Below are positions 36,151 through 45,976 of a stretch of 64,000 nucleotides of DNA, piece by piece (positions within the stretch are counted from its first letter, which is position 1; the number at the start of each line of letters is the position of its first letter). The notes under the pieces were generated by a model. The model was not told the origin of the DNA and ran no database searches. It saw nothing but the letters and a program-made list of their open reading frames with translations. Origin of the DNA: Acidobacteriota bacterium (lineage in GTDB: Bacteria; Acidobacteriota; Terriglobia; Bryobacterales; Bryobacteraceae); NCBI GenBank assembly GCA_018268835.1, contig JAFDVU010000001.1:1-64000 (forward strand). Direction: 5' to 3'. The position numbers and the translations under genes are program-made.

Positions 36151-37279
36151 CCGCGAGTGGACTCGGGCGAAGTACGCGCGCTTCGTCGAGTTGATCGCGG
36201 AGCGCTCCGGCGTGGCGCCGCAATTCCGCCACAGCGAGACGCCGTGCTTCCTGCCCGCGGCCCTGGTGGAGAAGATGGCGCGCTACGGGCGCGAGATGGT
36301 GGAGCAGTTGCTCGCCGACGACGTCTACCGGCGCGACTCGCGGGCGGCGATCCCGGAGAGGTATCGCGTACCCGGCGAGGCGCCGGTGCCGCTCTTCGTG
36401 CAGGCCGACTTCGGACTCGACCCCGCGGGCGAACCCAGGCTGGTGGAGATTCAGGGCTTCCCCTCGCTGTACGCGTATCAGCCGGTGATGGCCGCGTGCT
36501 ACCGCGACGCGTTCGATCTGGACCCGGCGCTGGACACGCTGCCGGCGGACCTCACGCCGGAGCGATACCGCGCGATGCTGCGGGAGGCGATCGTGGGCGG
36601 GCACGACCCGGAGCACGTGATCCTGCTCGAAGTGGATCCGGCGAATCAGAAGACGCGCTGCGATTTCCTGGTCACGGAGAAACTCTTCGGCGTGCGCGCG
36701 GTGGACGTGCGCGAACTGCGCCGGCGCGGCAACCGGTTGTTCCACGGCGAGACACCGGTGAAGCGGATCTACAATCGCGCGATCGTCGATGAACTGGAGC
36801 GGCGCGGCATCGAGGTGCCCTTCGACTGGCGCGACGACCTGGACGTGGAGTGGGCCGGGCATCCGAACTGGTATTTCCGGCTGAGCAAGTTCTCGCTGCC
36901 CTACCTGAGTCACCCGGCGGTGCCGCGCTCGGTATTCCTGGATCGCGCCGGGGAGATCGGCGATCCGTCGCGGTACGTACTGAAGCCGCTATGGAGCTTC
37001 GCCGGACTGGGCGTGATCGTGGGGCCGGACCGGGAGCAGATCGCGGCAGTCCCGGTGGAGCGGCGGCGCGATTATCTGTTGCAGGAGCGGGTCGATTTCA
37101 CTCCGGTGATCGAGACGCCGGTGGGGAACGCCAAGATCGAGGTGCGGATCATGTACCTGTGGCTGGACGAACTGCGCGCGGTGAACACGATCGTGCGCAT
37201 GGGACGCGGCGCCCAGATGGGCGTGGATCACAACAAGGGCCTGGAGTGGGTCGGCGGCAGCGCGGGGTTCCTGGTATGA
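36122..37279 (+). CDS. ATP-grasp-like protein
   Basis: A 385-residue protein. I choose the TTG at 36122 because GGCGGAGA lies 9 bases upstream and the only ATG in frame (36053) is deep inside the previous gene. The C-terminal half looks like an ATP-grasp core: YVLKPLWSFAGLGVIVGP with Lys, DYLLQERVDFTP, KIEVRIMYLW and a Gly-rich end GRGAQMGVDHNKGLEWVGG. The N-terminal half has ADFGLDPAGEPRLVEIQGFPSLYAYQ, resembling circularly permuted or glutathionylspermidine-synthase-like enzymes. Its assignment is less certain than that of the other ligases. It overlaps the following start as ATGA. Confidence 0.78.
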   Translation: MIPSFRRKFNREWTRAKYARFVELIAERSGVAPQFRHSETPCFLPAALVEKMARYGREMVEQLLADDVYRRDSRAAIPERYRVPGEAPVPLFVQADFGLDPAGEPRLVEIQGFPSLYAYQPVMAACYRDAFDLDPALDTLPADLTPERYRAMLREAIVGGHDPEHVILLEVDPANQKTRCDFLVTEKLFGVRAVDVRELRRRGNRLFHGETPVKRIYNRAIVDELERRGIEVPFDWRDDLDVEWAGHPNWYFRLSKFSLPYLSHPAVPRSVFLDRAGEIGDPSRYVLKPLWSFAGLGVIVGPDREQIAAVPVERRRDYLLQERVDFTPVIETPVGNAKIEVRIMYLWLDELRAVNTIVRMGRGAQMGVDHNKGLEWVGGSAGFLV

Positions 37280-38475
37280 CGATTCTGTGCCTGGCCGGCT
37301 ATGAGAAAGGCCACGATTTTCTGCGCGAGGCCAAACGGCAGGGCGCGGCCGTGGTGCTGTTGACGTCCCAGAGCCTGCAGCACACGGCGCGCTGGCCGCT
37401 GGAGAGCGTCGACGAGATCTTTTACATGCCGGACGCGAACCGCGAGTGGGACCGCGCGCAGACGTTGAACGCGGTGAGCTACCTGGCGCGGACGCGGGTG
37501 TTCGACCGTATCGTGCCGCTGGACGATTTCGACGTGGAGGTGGCCGCGATGCTGCGCGAACACCTGCGCGTCCCCGGCATGGGCGAGACCACGGCGCGCT
37601 ACTTCCGGGACAAGCTCGCGATGCGCCTACGCGCCGCCGAGGCAGGAATCGACGTGCCGGATTTCGTACACGTGCTGAATCACGCGCGCGTGGCGGAATT
37701 CATGGAGCGGGTGCCGGGTCCGTGGGTCCTGAAGCCGCGCTCCATGGCGGGCGCAATCGGGATCAAGAAGGTACACGCGGCGGACGAGTTGTGGCGCATC
37801 GTCGAAGCGCTGGGCGACGAGCAATCGCGCTACGTGCTGGAGCGATTCGTGGCAGGCGGTATCTTTCACGTGGACACGATCGTCTACGAGCGCGAGGTGC
37901 GGTTTGCCATCGCCAGCGGGTACGGGAAGCCGCCGCTCGAAGTGGCGCACGGCGGCGGTATCTTCACGACGAGCGTGCTGGAGCGTGAGTCGGAGACGGC
38001 GCGCCGTCTGGTGGAGGAGAACGCGCGCGTGCTGGCCGCGCTGGGCCTGGTGCGCGGCGCATCGCACAGCGAGTACATCATCGGCCGCGACGATGGTCGC
38101 GTCTACTTCCTGGAGACCTCGGCGCGCGTGGGCGGCGCGCACATCGCCGATCTGGTGGAAGCGGCCACGGGCGTCAACCTGTGGGCGGAGTGGGCCAAGG
38201 TGGAGGTGGCCGGAGGAAAGGCGCGGTACACGACGCCGGTGCCGCGCCGCGATTACGCGGGACTGGTGGTGTCGCTGGCGCGGCAGGAGCGTCCCGATAC
38301 CTCGCTGTTCAACGATCCCGAAGTGGTATGGCGCATGGACAAGGCCAACCACGTGGGGCTGATCGTGCGCTCGCCGGACCCGCTGCGGGTGCGCGACCTG
38401 CTCGCGGACTACACCGCGCGCATCGCCCGCGACTACCACGCCAGCGCCCCGCCGCAGGACCGGCCGGGCCACTAG
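37276..38475 (+). CDS. ATP-grasp ligase, biotin-carboxylase/CarB-like fold
   Basis: A 399-residue protein. A Rossmann-like pre-ATP domain (TILCLAGYEKGHDFLREAKR, LTSQ) is followed by an ATP-grasp core: KLAMRLRAAEAGIDVPDF, WVLKPRSMAGAIGIKKV, YVLERFVAGGIFHVDTIVYE, and the metal/ATP segment VYFLETSARVGGAHIADLVEAATG. The fold is that of enzymes that join a carboxylate to an amino acid, such as the l-amino-acid ligases. It is the last gene of the run; a 75-base gap with CTTAG repeats follows before the potassium operon. Confidence 0.92.
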   Translation: MTILCLAGYEKGHDFLREAKRQGAAVVLLTSQSLQHTARWPLESVDEIFYMPDANREWDRAQTLNAVSYLARTRVFDRIVPLDDFDVEVAAMLREHLRVPGMGETTARYFRDKLAMRLRAAEAGIDVPDFVHVLNHARVAEFMERVPGPWVLKPRSMAGAIGIKKVHAADELWRIVEALGDEQSRYVLERFVAGGIFHVDTIVYEREVRFAIASGYGKPPLEVAHGGGIFTTSVLERESETARRLVEENARVLAALGLVRGASHSEYIIGRDDGRVYFLETSARVGGAHIADLVEAATGVNLWAEWAKVEVAGGKARYTTPVPRRDYAGLVVSLARQERPDTSLFNDPEVVWRMDKANHVGLIVRSPDPLRVRDLLADYTARIARDYHASAPPQDRPGH

Positions 38476-38486
38476 GCTCTCACGGA

Positions 38487-38522
38487 ATCCTTAGTCATTC
38501 TTAGCGACTTCTTAAGCCCCTA
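38487..38522 (+). promoter_or_regulatory. CTTAG direct repeats ahead of the kdp region
   Basis: CTTAG at 38490-38494, CTTAG at 38500-38504 and CTTAAG at 38511-38516 lie on the same strand with 10- and 11-base steps, as in binding sites of OmpR/PhoB-type regulators, including KdpE. They stand 35-60 bases upstream of the USP-like gene. A KdpE-type site is plausible, but no kdpE is encoded in the window. Confidence 0.4.
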
Positions 38523-38550
38523 ACCGGTACTCTCGATTCTGGAAGCAGCC

Positions 38551-38997
38551 ATGAGTCGATACGATGCCGAGCGGGCGATGAGCGAGATACCGGGCGCGCA
38601 AGAAGAGGGCGGCACCCGGCGGTTCCCGGTGGTGGTGCCGCACACCGAAATGGCGCTCACCCGGATCGCGCTGCGCGAAGCCGTGCGGCTTGCGCGTGGG
38701 CTGGAAGTGCGGGTGACGGTGCTGGCGGTACGGATTGTGCCGTTCCCGGACCCCCTGGATCCGACGCGCGGCTTGCCGGGGTTACAGGACCTGATGGCCC
38801 TGGCCGAGGCGGCTGAAGCCCCGGTTACGATCCACGTGGTGTACGCGCGCGATTGGAAAGTTGCGTGCGAACAGATGCTGGAGCGGGATTCGCTGGTGGT
38901 GATGGCGCTGCGCCGCGGATGGTTCCGCACCCGCGAGGAACGCCTCGCGGGATGGCTGACGCACTCCGGGCGCAGGGTCGCTCTCGTGGTTGCCTGA
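38551..38997 (+). CDS. Small universal-stress-like protein heading the kdp operon
   Basis: A 148-residue protein with alternating strands and helices (FPVVVPHTEMALTRIALREA, VRVTVLAVRIVPFP, VTIHVVYARDWK, SLVVMALRRGWF, RRVALVVA), consistent with a universal stress protein-type alpha/beta fold. The ATP-binding GxxG motif of UspA is not evident. It has no signal peptide. It lies directly before the small membrane ORF and kdpF, so it probably belongs to the potassium operon and may help sense or regulate turgor or K+; that is inference. Confidence 0.75.
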   Translation: MSRYDAERAMSEIPGAQEEGGTRRFPVVVPHTEMALTRIALREAVRLARGLEVRVTVLAVRIVPFPDPLDPTRGLPGLQDLMALAEAAEAPVTIHVVYARDWKVACEQMLERDSLVVMALRRGWFRTREERLAGWLTHSGRRVALVVA

Positions 38998-39010
38998 TCG
39001 GGAGGTGGCG

Positions 39011-39094
39011 ATGTTGGATGCACTCTACATCACGATCGCCGTCGCCTTCTTCGCCGTGAGCTGGGCTTACGTGCGAGGCTGCGACCGGCTGTAA
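39011..39094 (+). CDS. 27-residue membrane microprotein upstream of kdpF
   Basis: ATG at 39011 follows GGAGGTG at a good distance and opens 27 codons to TAA. The product is LDALYITIAVAFFAVSWAY followed by VRGCDRL, one membrane helix with a charged tail. It lies between the USP-like gene and kdpF. It resembles KdpF in size but not in sequence. Conserved spacing and a strong ribosome-binding site make it a credible gene. Confidence 0.7.
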   Translation: MLDALYITIAVAFFAVSWAYVRGCDRL

Positions 39095-39108
39095 ACAAGG
39101 AGGCACAA

Positions 39109-39192
39109 ATGGAGTACGCAATTGCGGGAGTGATCTCCGCCGCGCTGGCAGTGTATCTGGTCTACGCCCTGCTGCGGCCGGAACGCTTTTGA
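39109..39192 (+). CDS. kdpF: KdpF, small subunit of the potassium-transporting ATPase
   Basis: A 27-residue single-helix protein ([19 protein letters not shown] then LLRPERF), with AGGAGG ahead of the ATG. Charged ending and length match KdpF, which stabilises the KdpABC complex in the inner membrane. It lies 7 bases before kdpA. Confidence 0.9.
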   Translation: MEYAIAGVISAALAVYLVYALLRPERF

Positions 39193-39199
39193 GGGGGAT

Positions 39200-40969
39200 A
39201 TGTATTCCAACGGATTCTTTCTGGTTACCGTTTTCTTTCTCGCGGTGCTGGCCGCAACGAAGCCGATGGGGGCGTACATGGCCCAGGTCTTCGAAGGCCG
39301 CAGAACGTTTCTGCATCCGCTGATCCGCCCGCTGGAGCGGCTGGTCTACCGGCTCTGCGGAGTGGAGGAAGAGCGCGAACAGATCTGGACGCAGTACGCC
39401 GGCGCCATGCTGATGTTCAGCATCGTGCCGCTTCTGCTGACGTACCTGATCGAACGATTGCAGGGCTGGCTGCCTTTCAACCCGCAGGGATTCGGCTCGA
39501 AGCTGATGCCGCCGGACCTGGCCTTCAATACGGCGGCGAGCTTCACCACCAACACCAACTGGCAAGCCTACGTGCCGGAGACCACGGTCAGCTATTTCAC
39601 CAACATGGTGGGGCTGGCAACCCACAATTTCTTCTCGGCGGCGGTGGGAATCGCGATCGCGGTTGCGCTGGTGCGCGGATTCGCGCGCCATTCCGCGCAG
39701 CGCATCGGCAACTTCTGGGTGGACGTGACGCGGGCGACGCTGTACGTGCTGCTGCCGCTTTCGGTCGTCTTCGCGCTGGTGCTGGTCTCGCAGGGCGTGA
39801 TCCAGAACTTCTCGCCGTACACGGTGGTAAAGACCGTCGAGGGCGGAACCCAGACCATCGCGCAGGGGCCGGTGGCCTCGCAGGAAGCCATCAAGATGCT
39901 GGGCACCAACGGCGGCGGCTTCTTCAATGCGAACTCGGCGCATCCCTTCGAAAATCCGACGCCGCTCACGAATTTCCTGCAAACATTCTCCATTTTTCTG
40001 ATTCCCGCGGGCCTCACATACACATTCGGCCGCATGGTGAAGGACACGCGGCAGGGATGGGCGCTGTTCGGTGCGATGAGCGTGCTGTTCCTCGCCGGGG
40101 TCGGGGTGACGATGTGGGCGGAGCAGAGCGGCAATCCGGTGCTGGCGGATCTCGGGGTTCGCCAGGATGCGACCGCGACGCAACCAGGCGGCAACATGGA
40201 GGGCAAGGAGGTGCGGTTCGGCATCCCGGCATCGGCGCTGTTCGCGGTGGTGACGACGGATGCGAGCTGCGGCGCGGTGAACTCCATGCACGACAGTTTC
40301 ACGCCGTTGGGCGGGCTGGTGCCGCTGGTGAACATCCAACTGGGCGAGGTTGTGTTCGGCGGCGTGGGCGCGGGGCTTTACGGGATGTTGATGTTCGCCA
40401 TCCTGGCGGTGTTCATCGCGGGACTCATGGTGGGGCGCACGCCGGAGTACCTGGGCAAGAAGATCGAGCAGAAGGAAGTGAAGATGGTGATGCTGGCCGC
40501 GCTGGTGCTGGCCGGCGCGATCCTGATCCCGGCAGCGGCGAGTTCGGTGGCACAGTTTGCGAAGAACTCGTACCTGAACCCGCCGGGAGTTGCCGCCGCC
40601 AATACCAACAACGGCGGGCCGCACGGGCTCTCCGAAATGCTCTACGCATATACGAGCGCCGCGGGGAACAACGGCAGCGCGTTTGCGGGCATCAACGCCA
40701 ACACGCCCTGGTACAACCTGACGATCGGAATGTCGATGCTGATCGGGCGGTTCCTGATGATCATCCCTCTGTTGGCCGTCGCGGGGAGCCTGGCGGCGAA
40801 GAAGATGATTCCGGTCTCGGCGGGGACGCTGCCCACGCACAACGGCCTCTTCGTCGCGCTGCTGGTCGGGGTGGTAGTGATCGTGGGGGCGCTCACGTAC
40901 TTTCCGGCGCTGGCACTGGGGCCGATCGTGGAGCACCTGTTGATGTACCAGAGGGTTCTGTGGAGCTAG
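39200..40969 (+). CDS. kdpA: KdpA, potassium-binding and channel subunit
   Basis: A 589-residue inner-membrane protein of the SKT superfamily. Filter-related segments include [43 protein letters not shown] and [17 protein letters not shown]. The length is normal for the family (about 560-600). It takes up K+ with very high affinity and passes it to KdpB. GAGGGGG precedes the ATG. Confidence 0.97.
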   Translation: MYSNGFFLVTVFFLAVLAATKPMGAYMAQVFEGRRTFLHPLIRPLERLVYRLCGVEEEREQIWTQYAGAMLMFSIVPLLLTYLIERLQGWLPFNPQGFGSKLMPPDLAFNTAASFTTNTNWQAYVPETTVSYFTNMVGLATHNFFSAAVGIAIAVALVRGFARHSAQRIGNFWVDVTRATLYVLLPLSVVFALVLVSQGVIQNFSPYTVVKTVEGGTQTIAQGPVASQEAIKMLGTNGGGFFNANSAHPFENPTPLTNFLQTFSIFLIPAGLTYTFGRMVKDTRQGWALFGAMSVLFLAGVGVTMWAEQSGNPVLADLGVRQDATATQPGGNMEGKEVRFGIPASALFAVVTTDASCGAVNSMHDSFTPLGGLVPLVNIQLGEVVFGGVGAGLYGMLMFAILAVFIAGLMVGRTPEYLGKKIEQKEVKMVMLAALVLAGAILIPAAASSVAQFAKNSYLNPPGVAAANTNNGGPHGLSEMLYAYTSAAGNNGSAFAGINANTPWYNLTIGMSMLIGRFLMIIPLLAVAGSLAAKKMIPVSAGTLPTHNGLFVALLVGVVVIVGALTYFPALALGPIVEHLLMYQRVLWS

Positions 40970-40972
40970 ATC

Positions 40973-43078
40973 ATGACCGTGGAAACACCTGTCGCTGAAA
41001 TACCGGAAGTATCGATTTTGCCGTCGAAGCGGCGGCGCTCGCGGCCGCTGTTCGATCCGCCGATCGTGCGCCGCGCCATCGGCGATTCGTTCCGCAAACT
41101 CAACCCGGCGCTGATGGCGAAGAACCCGGTGATGTTCGTGGTGGAGATCGGGGCCGCGCTGACCACGTTTCTGACGCTGCGCGACGTGTTCACCGGCGCC
41201 CACGGGCTGGGCTTCGGATTCCAGATTACATTGTGGCTGTGGTTCACGGTGCTGTTCGCCAACTTCGCCGAGGCCATGGCGGAGGGACGCGGCAAGGCGC
41301 AGGCGGACACCCTGCGCCGCACCAAGACCGAGACGATGGCGAAGAAAGCGCGCGCCGGAGGCGAGTACGAGGTTGTCCCGGCGGCGCAATTACGGCGCGA
41401 CGACGTGGTAGTGTGCGAGCCGGGCGACATCGTCCCGGGGGACGGCGAAGTGATCGAGGGCATCGCCAGTGTGGACGAGAGCGCCATCACGGGGGAGAGC
41501 GCGCCGGTGATCCGCGAATCGGGCGGCGACCGCAGCGCGGTGACGGGCGGCACGAAAGTGCTCAGCGACCTGATCCGCGTGCGCATCACATCCAACCCGG
41601 GGGAAACATTCCTGGACAGGATGATCGCGCTGGTGGAAGGTGCCGAGCGCCAGAAGACGCCGAACGAAATCGCGCTCAACATCGTGATCGCCGGGCTGAC
41701 GCTCGTGTTCCTGCTGGCGGTAGTCACGCTGATGCCGTTCGCGTCGTACAGCGTGGCGGCGTCGGGCAGCGGCAGCGTACCGTCGGTGGCGGTACTGGTG
41801 TCGCTGCTGGTGTGCCTGATCCCGACCACGATCGGGGGACTGCTCTCAGCCATCGGGATCGCCGGCATGGATCGCGTGATGCAGCACAACGTCCTGGCAA
41901 TGAGCGGCAAGGCGGTGGAGGCGGCGGGCGACGTCAACACCTTGCTCCTGGACAAGACCGGCACCATCACGCTGGGCAACCGGCAGGCGACGGAGTTCGT
42001 GCCGGTGGATGGCGTAAGCGAAGCGCACCTGGCCGACGCGGCGCAGCTCTCGAGCCTGGCCGATGAAACGCCCGAGGGCCGGTCCATCGTGGTGCTGGCC
42101 AAGGAGCGGTACGGACTGCGCGGGCGCGAGGTGGCCCACGACGCGCACTTCATCGAGTTCACCGCGCAGACGCGCATGAGCGGCGTGGACATGGAGGGGC
42201 GGCGGGTGCGCAAGGGCGCGGTGGAGAGCATCGTGCAATTCGTACGGTCCAACGGCGGGACCGTGCCCGAGGAACTGACCGGGACCGCCGACCGGATCGC
42301 GCGCGCGGGCGGCACTCCACTGGCGGTGGCGGACGGCGGGCACGCGCTGGGCGTGATCCATCTGAAGGACGTGGTGAAGGGCGGAATGCGCGAACGGTTC
42401 GCGCAACTGCGCGAGATCGGCATCCGCACCGTGATGATCACGGGCGACAATCCGCTGACCGCGGCGGCGATCGCCGCCGAAGCCGGCGTGGACGATTTTC
42501 TGGCGCAGGCGACTCCGAAGGACAAGATGGACCTGATCAAGCGCGAACAGGCGGGCGGACGGCTGGTGGCGATGACCGGCGACGGCACTAACGACGCACC
42601 GGCGCTGGCGCAGGCCGATGTCGGAGTGGCCATGAATACCGGCACGATGGCGGCCAAGGAAGCCGGCAACATGGTAGACCTCGACAGCAATCCGACCAAG
42701 CTGATTGAGATCGTGGCCATCGGCAAGCAGTTGCTGATGACGCGCGGCGCGCTGACGACGTTTTCCATCGCCAACGACGTGGCCAAGTATTTCGCGATCC
42801 TGCCGGCGATGTTCACGGTAACCTATCCGGCGATCGCGCGGCTCAATGTGATGGGGCTGAGGAATCCGCAGAGCGCGATTCTGGCGGCGGTGATTTTCAA
42901 CGCGCTGATCATCATCGCGCTGGTGCCGTTGGCGCTGCGCGGCATCAAGTACCGGCCGCTGCCGGCTGGCGCTCTGTTGCGCCGGAACCTGCTGGTGTAC
43001 GGACTGGGCGGAGTGATCGCGCCGTTTCCAGGAATCTGGCTGATCGACCGGTTGCTGGGAATCCTCGGGTGGGCATAA
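40973..43078 (+). CDS. kdpB: KdpB, P-type ATPase subunit
   Basis: A 701-residue P-type ATPase. TGES is in [15 protein letters not shown], the phosphorylated Asp327 in [13 protein letters not shown], and the nucleotide and hinge motifs are [18 protein letters not shown] and [17 protein letters not shown]. The membrane helix with [20 protein letters not shown] is typical. It drives K+ import through KdpA. It starts 3 bases after the kdpA stop and ends 10 bases before kdpC. Confidence 0.97.
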   Translation: MTVETPVAEIPEVSILPSKRRRSRPLFDPPIVRRAIGDSFRKLNPALMAKNPVMFVVEIGAALTTFLTLRDVFTGAHGLGFGFQITLWLWFTVLFANFAEAMAEGRGKAQADTLRRTKTETMAKKARAGGEYEVVPAAQLRRDDVVVCEPGDIVPGDGEVIEGIASVDESAITGESAPVIRESGGDRSAVTGGTKVLSDLIRVRITSNPGETFLDRMIALVEGAERQKTPNEIALNIVIAGLTLVFLLAVVTLMPFASYSVAASGSGSVPSVAVLVSLLVCLIPTTIGGLLSAIGIAGMDRVMQHNVLAMSGKAVEAAGDVNTLLLDKTGTITLGNRQATEFVPVDGVSEAHLADAAQLSSLADETPEGRSIVVLAKERYGLRGREVAHDAHFIEFTAQTRMSGVDMEGRRVRKGAVESIVQFVRSNGGTVPEELTGTADRIARAGGTPLAVADGGHALGVIHLKDVVKGGMRERFAQLREIGIRTVMITGDNPLTAAAIAAEAGVDDFLAQATPKDKMDLIKREQAGGRLVAMTGDGTNDAPALAQADVGVAMNTGTMAAKEAGNMVDLDSNPTKLIEIVAIGKQLLMTRGALTTFSIANDVAKYFAILPAMFTVTYPAIARLNVMGLRNPQSAILAAVIFNALIIIALVPLALRGIKYRPLPAGALLRRNLLVYGLGGVIAPFPGIWLIDRLLGILGWA

Positions 43079-43088
43079 GGAGCAAGCT

Positions 43089-43661
43089 ATGATGCGACAG
43101 TTTCTTCCAGCGCTGCGATTGACCCTGGTGATGACGGTGTTGACCGGCCTGGTGTATCCCGCCCTGATCACGGGCATGGCGCGAATGCTGTTCCCACGGC
43201 AGGCGGCGGGCAGCCTGATCGAGCGCGACGGACACGTGGTGGCGAGCGAACTGATCGGTCAGAAGTTCACGCGGCCCGAGTATTTTCACGGACGGCCCTC
43301 GGCGGCGGGCGACGGGTACGACGCGGCCAACTCGGGGGGATCGAACCTTGGTCCGACCAGCCGGAAACTCGCCGACCGGGTGCGCGCCGACGTGGCGGCG
43401 TTCCGCAAGGAGAACCCCGCGGTGAAGGGTCCGCTGCCCGCGGACCTGGTGACGGCGTCGGCGAGCGGTCTGGATCCAGACATCAGCCCGGAGTCGGCGT
43501 ACCTGCAGGTGGACCGCGTGGCTGCGGCGCGCCATGTCGCAGCGCAGCGCGTACGCCAGATCGTGGATGCCCACGTGGAAGGACGGCAGCTTGGATTTCT
43601 CGGCGAACCGCGGGTCAACGTGGTGAGACTGAATCTGGCCCTGGACGCGGGGCTGCGCTAG
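43089..43661 (+). CDS. kdpC: KdpC subunit of the potassium-transporting ATPase
   Basis: A 190-residue protein with one N-terminal membrane helix and the family segments [27 protein letters not shown] and [16 protein letters not shown] good AAGGAG precedes the ATG pair at 43089. It completes the KdpFABC complex. Confidence 0.95.
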   Translation: MMRQFLPALRLTLVMTVLTGLVYPALITGMARMLFPRQAAGSLIERDGHVVASELIGQKFTRPEYFHGRPSAAGDGYDAANSGGSNLGPTSRKLADRVRADVAAFRKENPAVKGPLPADLVTASASGLDPDISPESAYLQVDRVAAARHVAAQRVRQIVDAHVEGRQLGFLGEPRVNVVRLNLALDAGLR

Positions 43662-43696
43662 CCGTATGGTTTGGAGGTAGGAACGGACGATCGCAG

Positions 43697-44785
43697 ATGA
43701 CAGGCCGCGCGGACTCGAGGCCGGACCCCGAAGCGTTGCTGCGCCAGGTGATGGCGCAGGAGCGGCAGGAGGTGCGCGAGCGTCTGAAGATCTTTCTGGG
43801 GTACGCGTCCGGCGTGGGCAAGACGGTGCGTATGCTGGATGAAGCACGGCGGCGGAAAGAGCGCGGGCAGGACGTGGTGATCGGCGCCGTGCAGCCGCGG
43901 GCGGGCCCGGAGGCCGCGGCGCTGCTCGCGAACCTCGAGGTGATCCCATTCCAGATCGTGGCCGGCGCCGAGGTGCTCGATCTCGATCGCATCCTGGCGC
44001 GCAAACCGGGCGTGTGCTTCATCGACGGCCTGGCCTACGACAATCCCCCGGGCAGCCGCCACGCCTCGCGATGGGAGGACGTGAAGGAACTGGTGGAGCG
44101 CGGGATTACCGTGGTGACGTCGCTCAACATCCAGCACATCGAAGAGGAGCGGGAGAAGGCCGAGCGCATCACCGGCAAGCGTGTCACCCAGACGGTGCCC
44201 AAGAACTTCGTCGCGCAGGCGGATGAAATCGTAGTGGTGGACGTGCCCGGCGACATGCTGCTGGCGCGCACCGGCGAGCACGCCGATCCGGAGCGCGCGC
44301 GGCGGCTCGGCGAACTCCGCGAGATGACCCTGCTGCTGGCGGCGGAGGTGGTGGACCGGCAACTCGACGATGCGCTGGAGGCGCAGGGCGCGGACCCGAT
44401 GTGGAGCGCGCACGAGCGCATCCTGGTGTGCCTGACACCGCGGGCCAACGCGTCGCGCATGCTGGCCAGCGGCAAGCGCAACGCCGAGCGCTTCCGCGGT
44501 GACCTGCTGGTGGCGTACGTGGAGCAACCGGGGCTCGGGGTGGAGGAGCAGACCCGCCTTGAGGCCACGCTGCGCGAGGCGCGTGAAATGGGCGGCGCGG
44601 TTCACGTGCTGGAGGGCGATGAACCGATCTCCACGATTCTGAGGTTCGCGCGCGCCAACCGCATCACGCAGATCTTCGTGGGGCACAGCATGCAGGAGAG
44701 TTTCTGGAAGCGATGGATGGGCGGACCGCTGGACCGGCTGATCCGCGGCGCGGAGGGGATGGATGTCCGTGTCTTCCCTCACTGA
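43697..44785 (+). CDS. KdpD N-terminal sensor protein, no kinase domain (first copy)
   Basis: A 362-residue protein holding only the KdpD N-terminal domain and the following universal-stress-like domain. The Walker A is GYASGVGKT at residues 35-43. The Walker B-like segment reads FIDGLAYDNPPGSRH where KdpD usually has DELAHTN, so the acidic residue after Asp is lost. The USP domain is about 250-362. The four membrane helices, GAF and histidine-kinase parts of KdpD (about 890 residues) are absent, and no remnant follows, so this is a genuine short form. The gene overlaps the next by 23 bases. Confidence 0.9.
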   Translation: MTGRADSRPDPEALLRQVMAQERQEVRERLKIFLGYASGVGKTVRMLDEARRRKERGQDVVIGAVQPRAGPEAAALLANLEVIPFQIVAGAEVLDLDRILARKPGVCFIDGLAYDNPPGSRHASRWEDVKELVERGITVVTSLNIQHIEEEREKAERITGKRVTQTVPKNFVAQADEIVVVDVPGDMLLARTGEHADPERARRLGELREMTLLLAAEVVDRQLDDALEAQGADPMWSAHERILVCLTPRANASRMLASGKRNAERFRGDLLVAYVEQPGLGVEEQTRLEATLREAREMGGAVHVLEGDEPISTILRFARANRITQIFVGHSMQESFWKRWMGGPLDRLIRGAEGMDVRVFPH

Positions 44786-45932
44786 AGGCGCACAACCGGC
44801 GCGCGGCCGGCTGAAGATCTACCTGGGGTACGCCGCGGGCGTGGGCAAGACTTTCCAGATGCTCGACGAGGCGCACACGCTCGCGCGCGCGGGCTGTGAC
44901 GTGGCGATCGGCTACTTCGAGCCGCACGGGCGCAAGGACACGATCGCCAGGACCGAGGGGCTGGAAGTTGTGCCGCGGCGCCGGATCGAGTATCGCGGAT
45001 CAGTCTTCGAGGAGATGGATTTCCCGGGGATTCTGGCGCGCCGCCCGGCGGTCTGCCTGGTGGACGAGTTTCCGCACACCAACGTCCCGGGCGCGGAACG
45101 GGCCAAGCGATGGGAAGATGTGATCGCCCTGCTGGAAGCGGGAATCGACGTCTTCACCACGATGAACATCCAGCACCTGGAGAGCCTCAACGACCAGGTG
45201 ATGGAGATCACCGGCGTGCGCGTGCGCGAGACCGTGCCGGACTGGGTGCTGCACCGCGCGGACGAAGTGGTGATGGTAGACCTGACGCCGCGGGCGCTGC
45301 TCAACCGCCTGATGCGGGGCGCGGTGTATCCGGCGGACAAGGCGCATCGCGCGATGGAGCACTTTTTCAAGGAATCGACGTTGGTGGCCTTGCGCGAGAT
45401 GGCGCTGCGCGAGACGGCGCACGAGGTAAACGTGCGAGTGGTGGACATGGCCGCGCGGTTGCCGCGGGCGACGTCCGCCGGGACCGGAGGCGAGCGCCTG
45501 CTGGTGTTCGTGACCGGAGTGCAGGGAGCCGAGGCGCTGGTACGCCGGACACGCCGCATCGCGGACTACCTGGGCGCGGAGTGTTACGCGGTGTATCTTC
45601 GCGACGGAGAGCGGGTGGAACGGGCCGTGGCACTGGCGCGCACGCTGCACATCGAGACCCGCGCACTGGAGACCGGCGATCCGGCGGTGGGGCTGGTTGA
45701 GTTCGCGCGCAACTACAAAATCACCCACATTTTCGTGGCGCGGCCGCAATACGAGCGCTTCCGGTGGTTCACGGGGGTGAACCTGGTCCACCGGATTGTG
45801 CGGCTGGCTAAGGAGATGGAGGTGATCGTGGTGGCGGAGAGGGGAAGAGAGAATAAGTCCTCAAAACGTGACGACGGAATTCGGCGCGGTGAGCAAACAC
45901 ATCCATCGCGCCAGGATGCCGCGCGTCATTGA
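44763..45932 (+). CDS. KdpD N-terminal sensor protein, no kinase domain (second copy)
   Basis: A 389-residue protein of the same make-up. The Walker A is GYAAGVGKT at residues 22-30. The Walker B-like segment is LVDEFPHTNVPG, close to the KdpD consensus, so this copy is the better candidate for nucleotide binding. A USP-like domain (about 240-370) is followed by a basic tail that is not part of the family. Kinase and membrane domains are absent. It is the last gene of the operon. In known short KdpD proteins of cyanobacteria this domain is a K+ or c-di-AMP-type sensor; whether it controls a separate kinase or the transporter itself is open. Confidence 0.9.
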   Translation: MSVSSLTEGAQPARGRLKIYLGYAAGVGKTFQMLDEAHTLARAGCDVAIGYFEPHGRKDTIARTEGLEVVPRRRIEYRGSVFEEMDFPGILARRPAVCLVDEFPHTNVPGAERAKRWEDVIALLEAGIDVFTTMNIQHLESLNDQVMEITGVRVRETVPDWVLHRADEVVMVDLTPRALLNRLMRGAVYPADKAHRAMEHFFKESTLVALREMALRETAHEVNVRVVDMAARLPRATSAGTGGERLLVFVTGVQGAEALVRRTRRIADYLGAECYAVYLRDGERVERAVALARTLHIETRALETGDPAVGLVEFARNYKITHIFVARPQYERFRWFTGVNLVHRIVRLAKEMEVIVVAERGRENKSSKRDDGIRRGEQTHPSRQDAARH

Positions 45933-45976
45933 TTCCAGGGAACGTCGACACCTGTTCCTTGAAGTGCGCTGGACCA

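Noticed and set aside
43697-45932. KdpD copies read as a frameshifted full-length kdpD
   Set aside because: Both copies start with a complete Walker A domain and end after the USP domain, and no kinase sequence follows in any frame.
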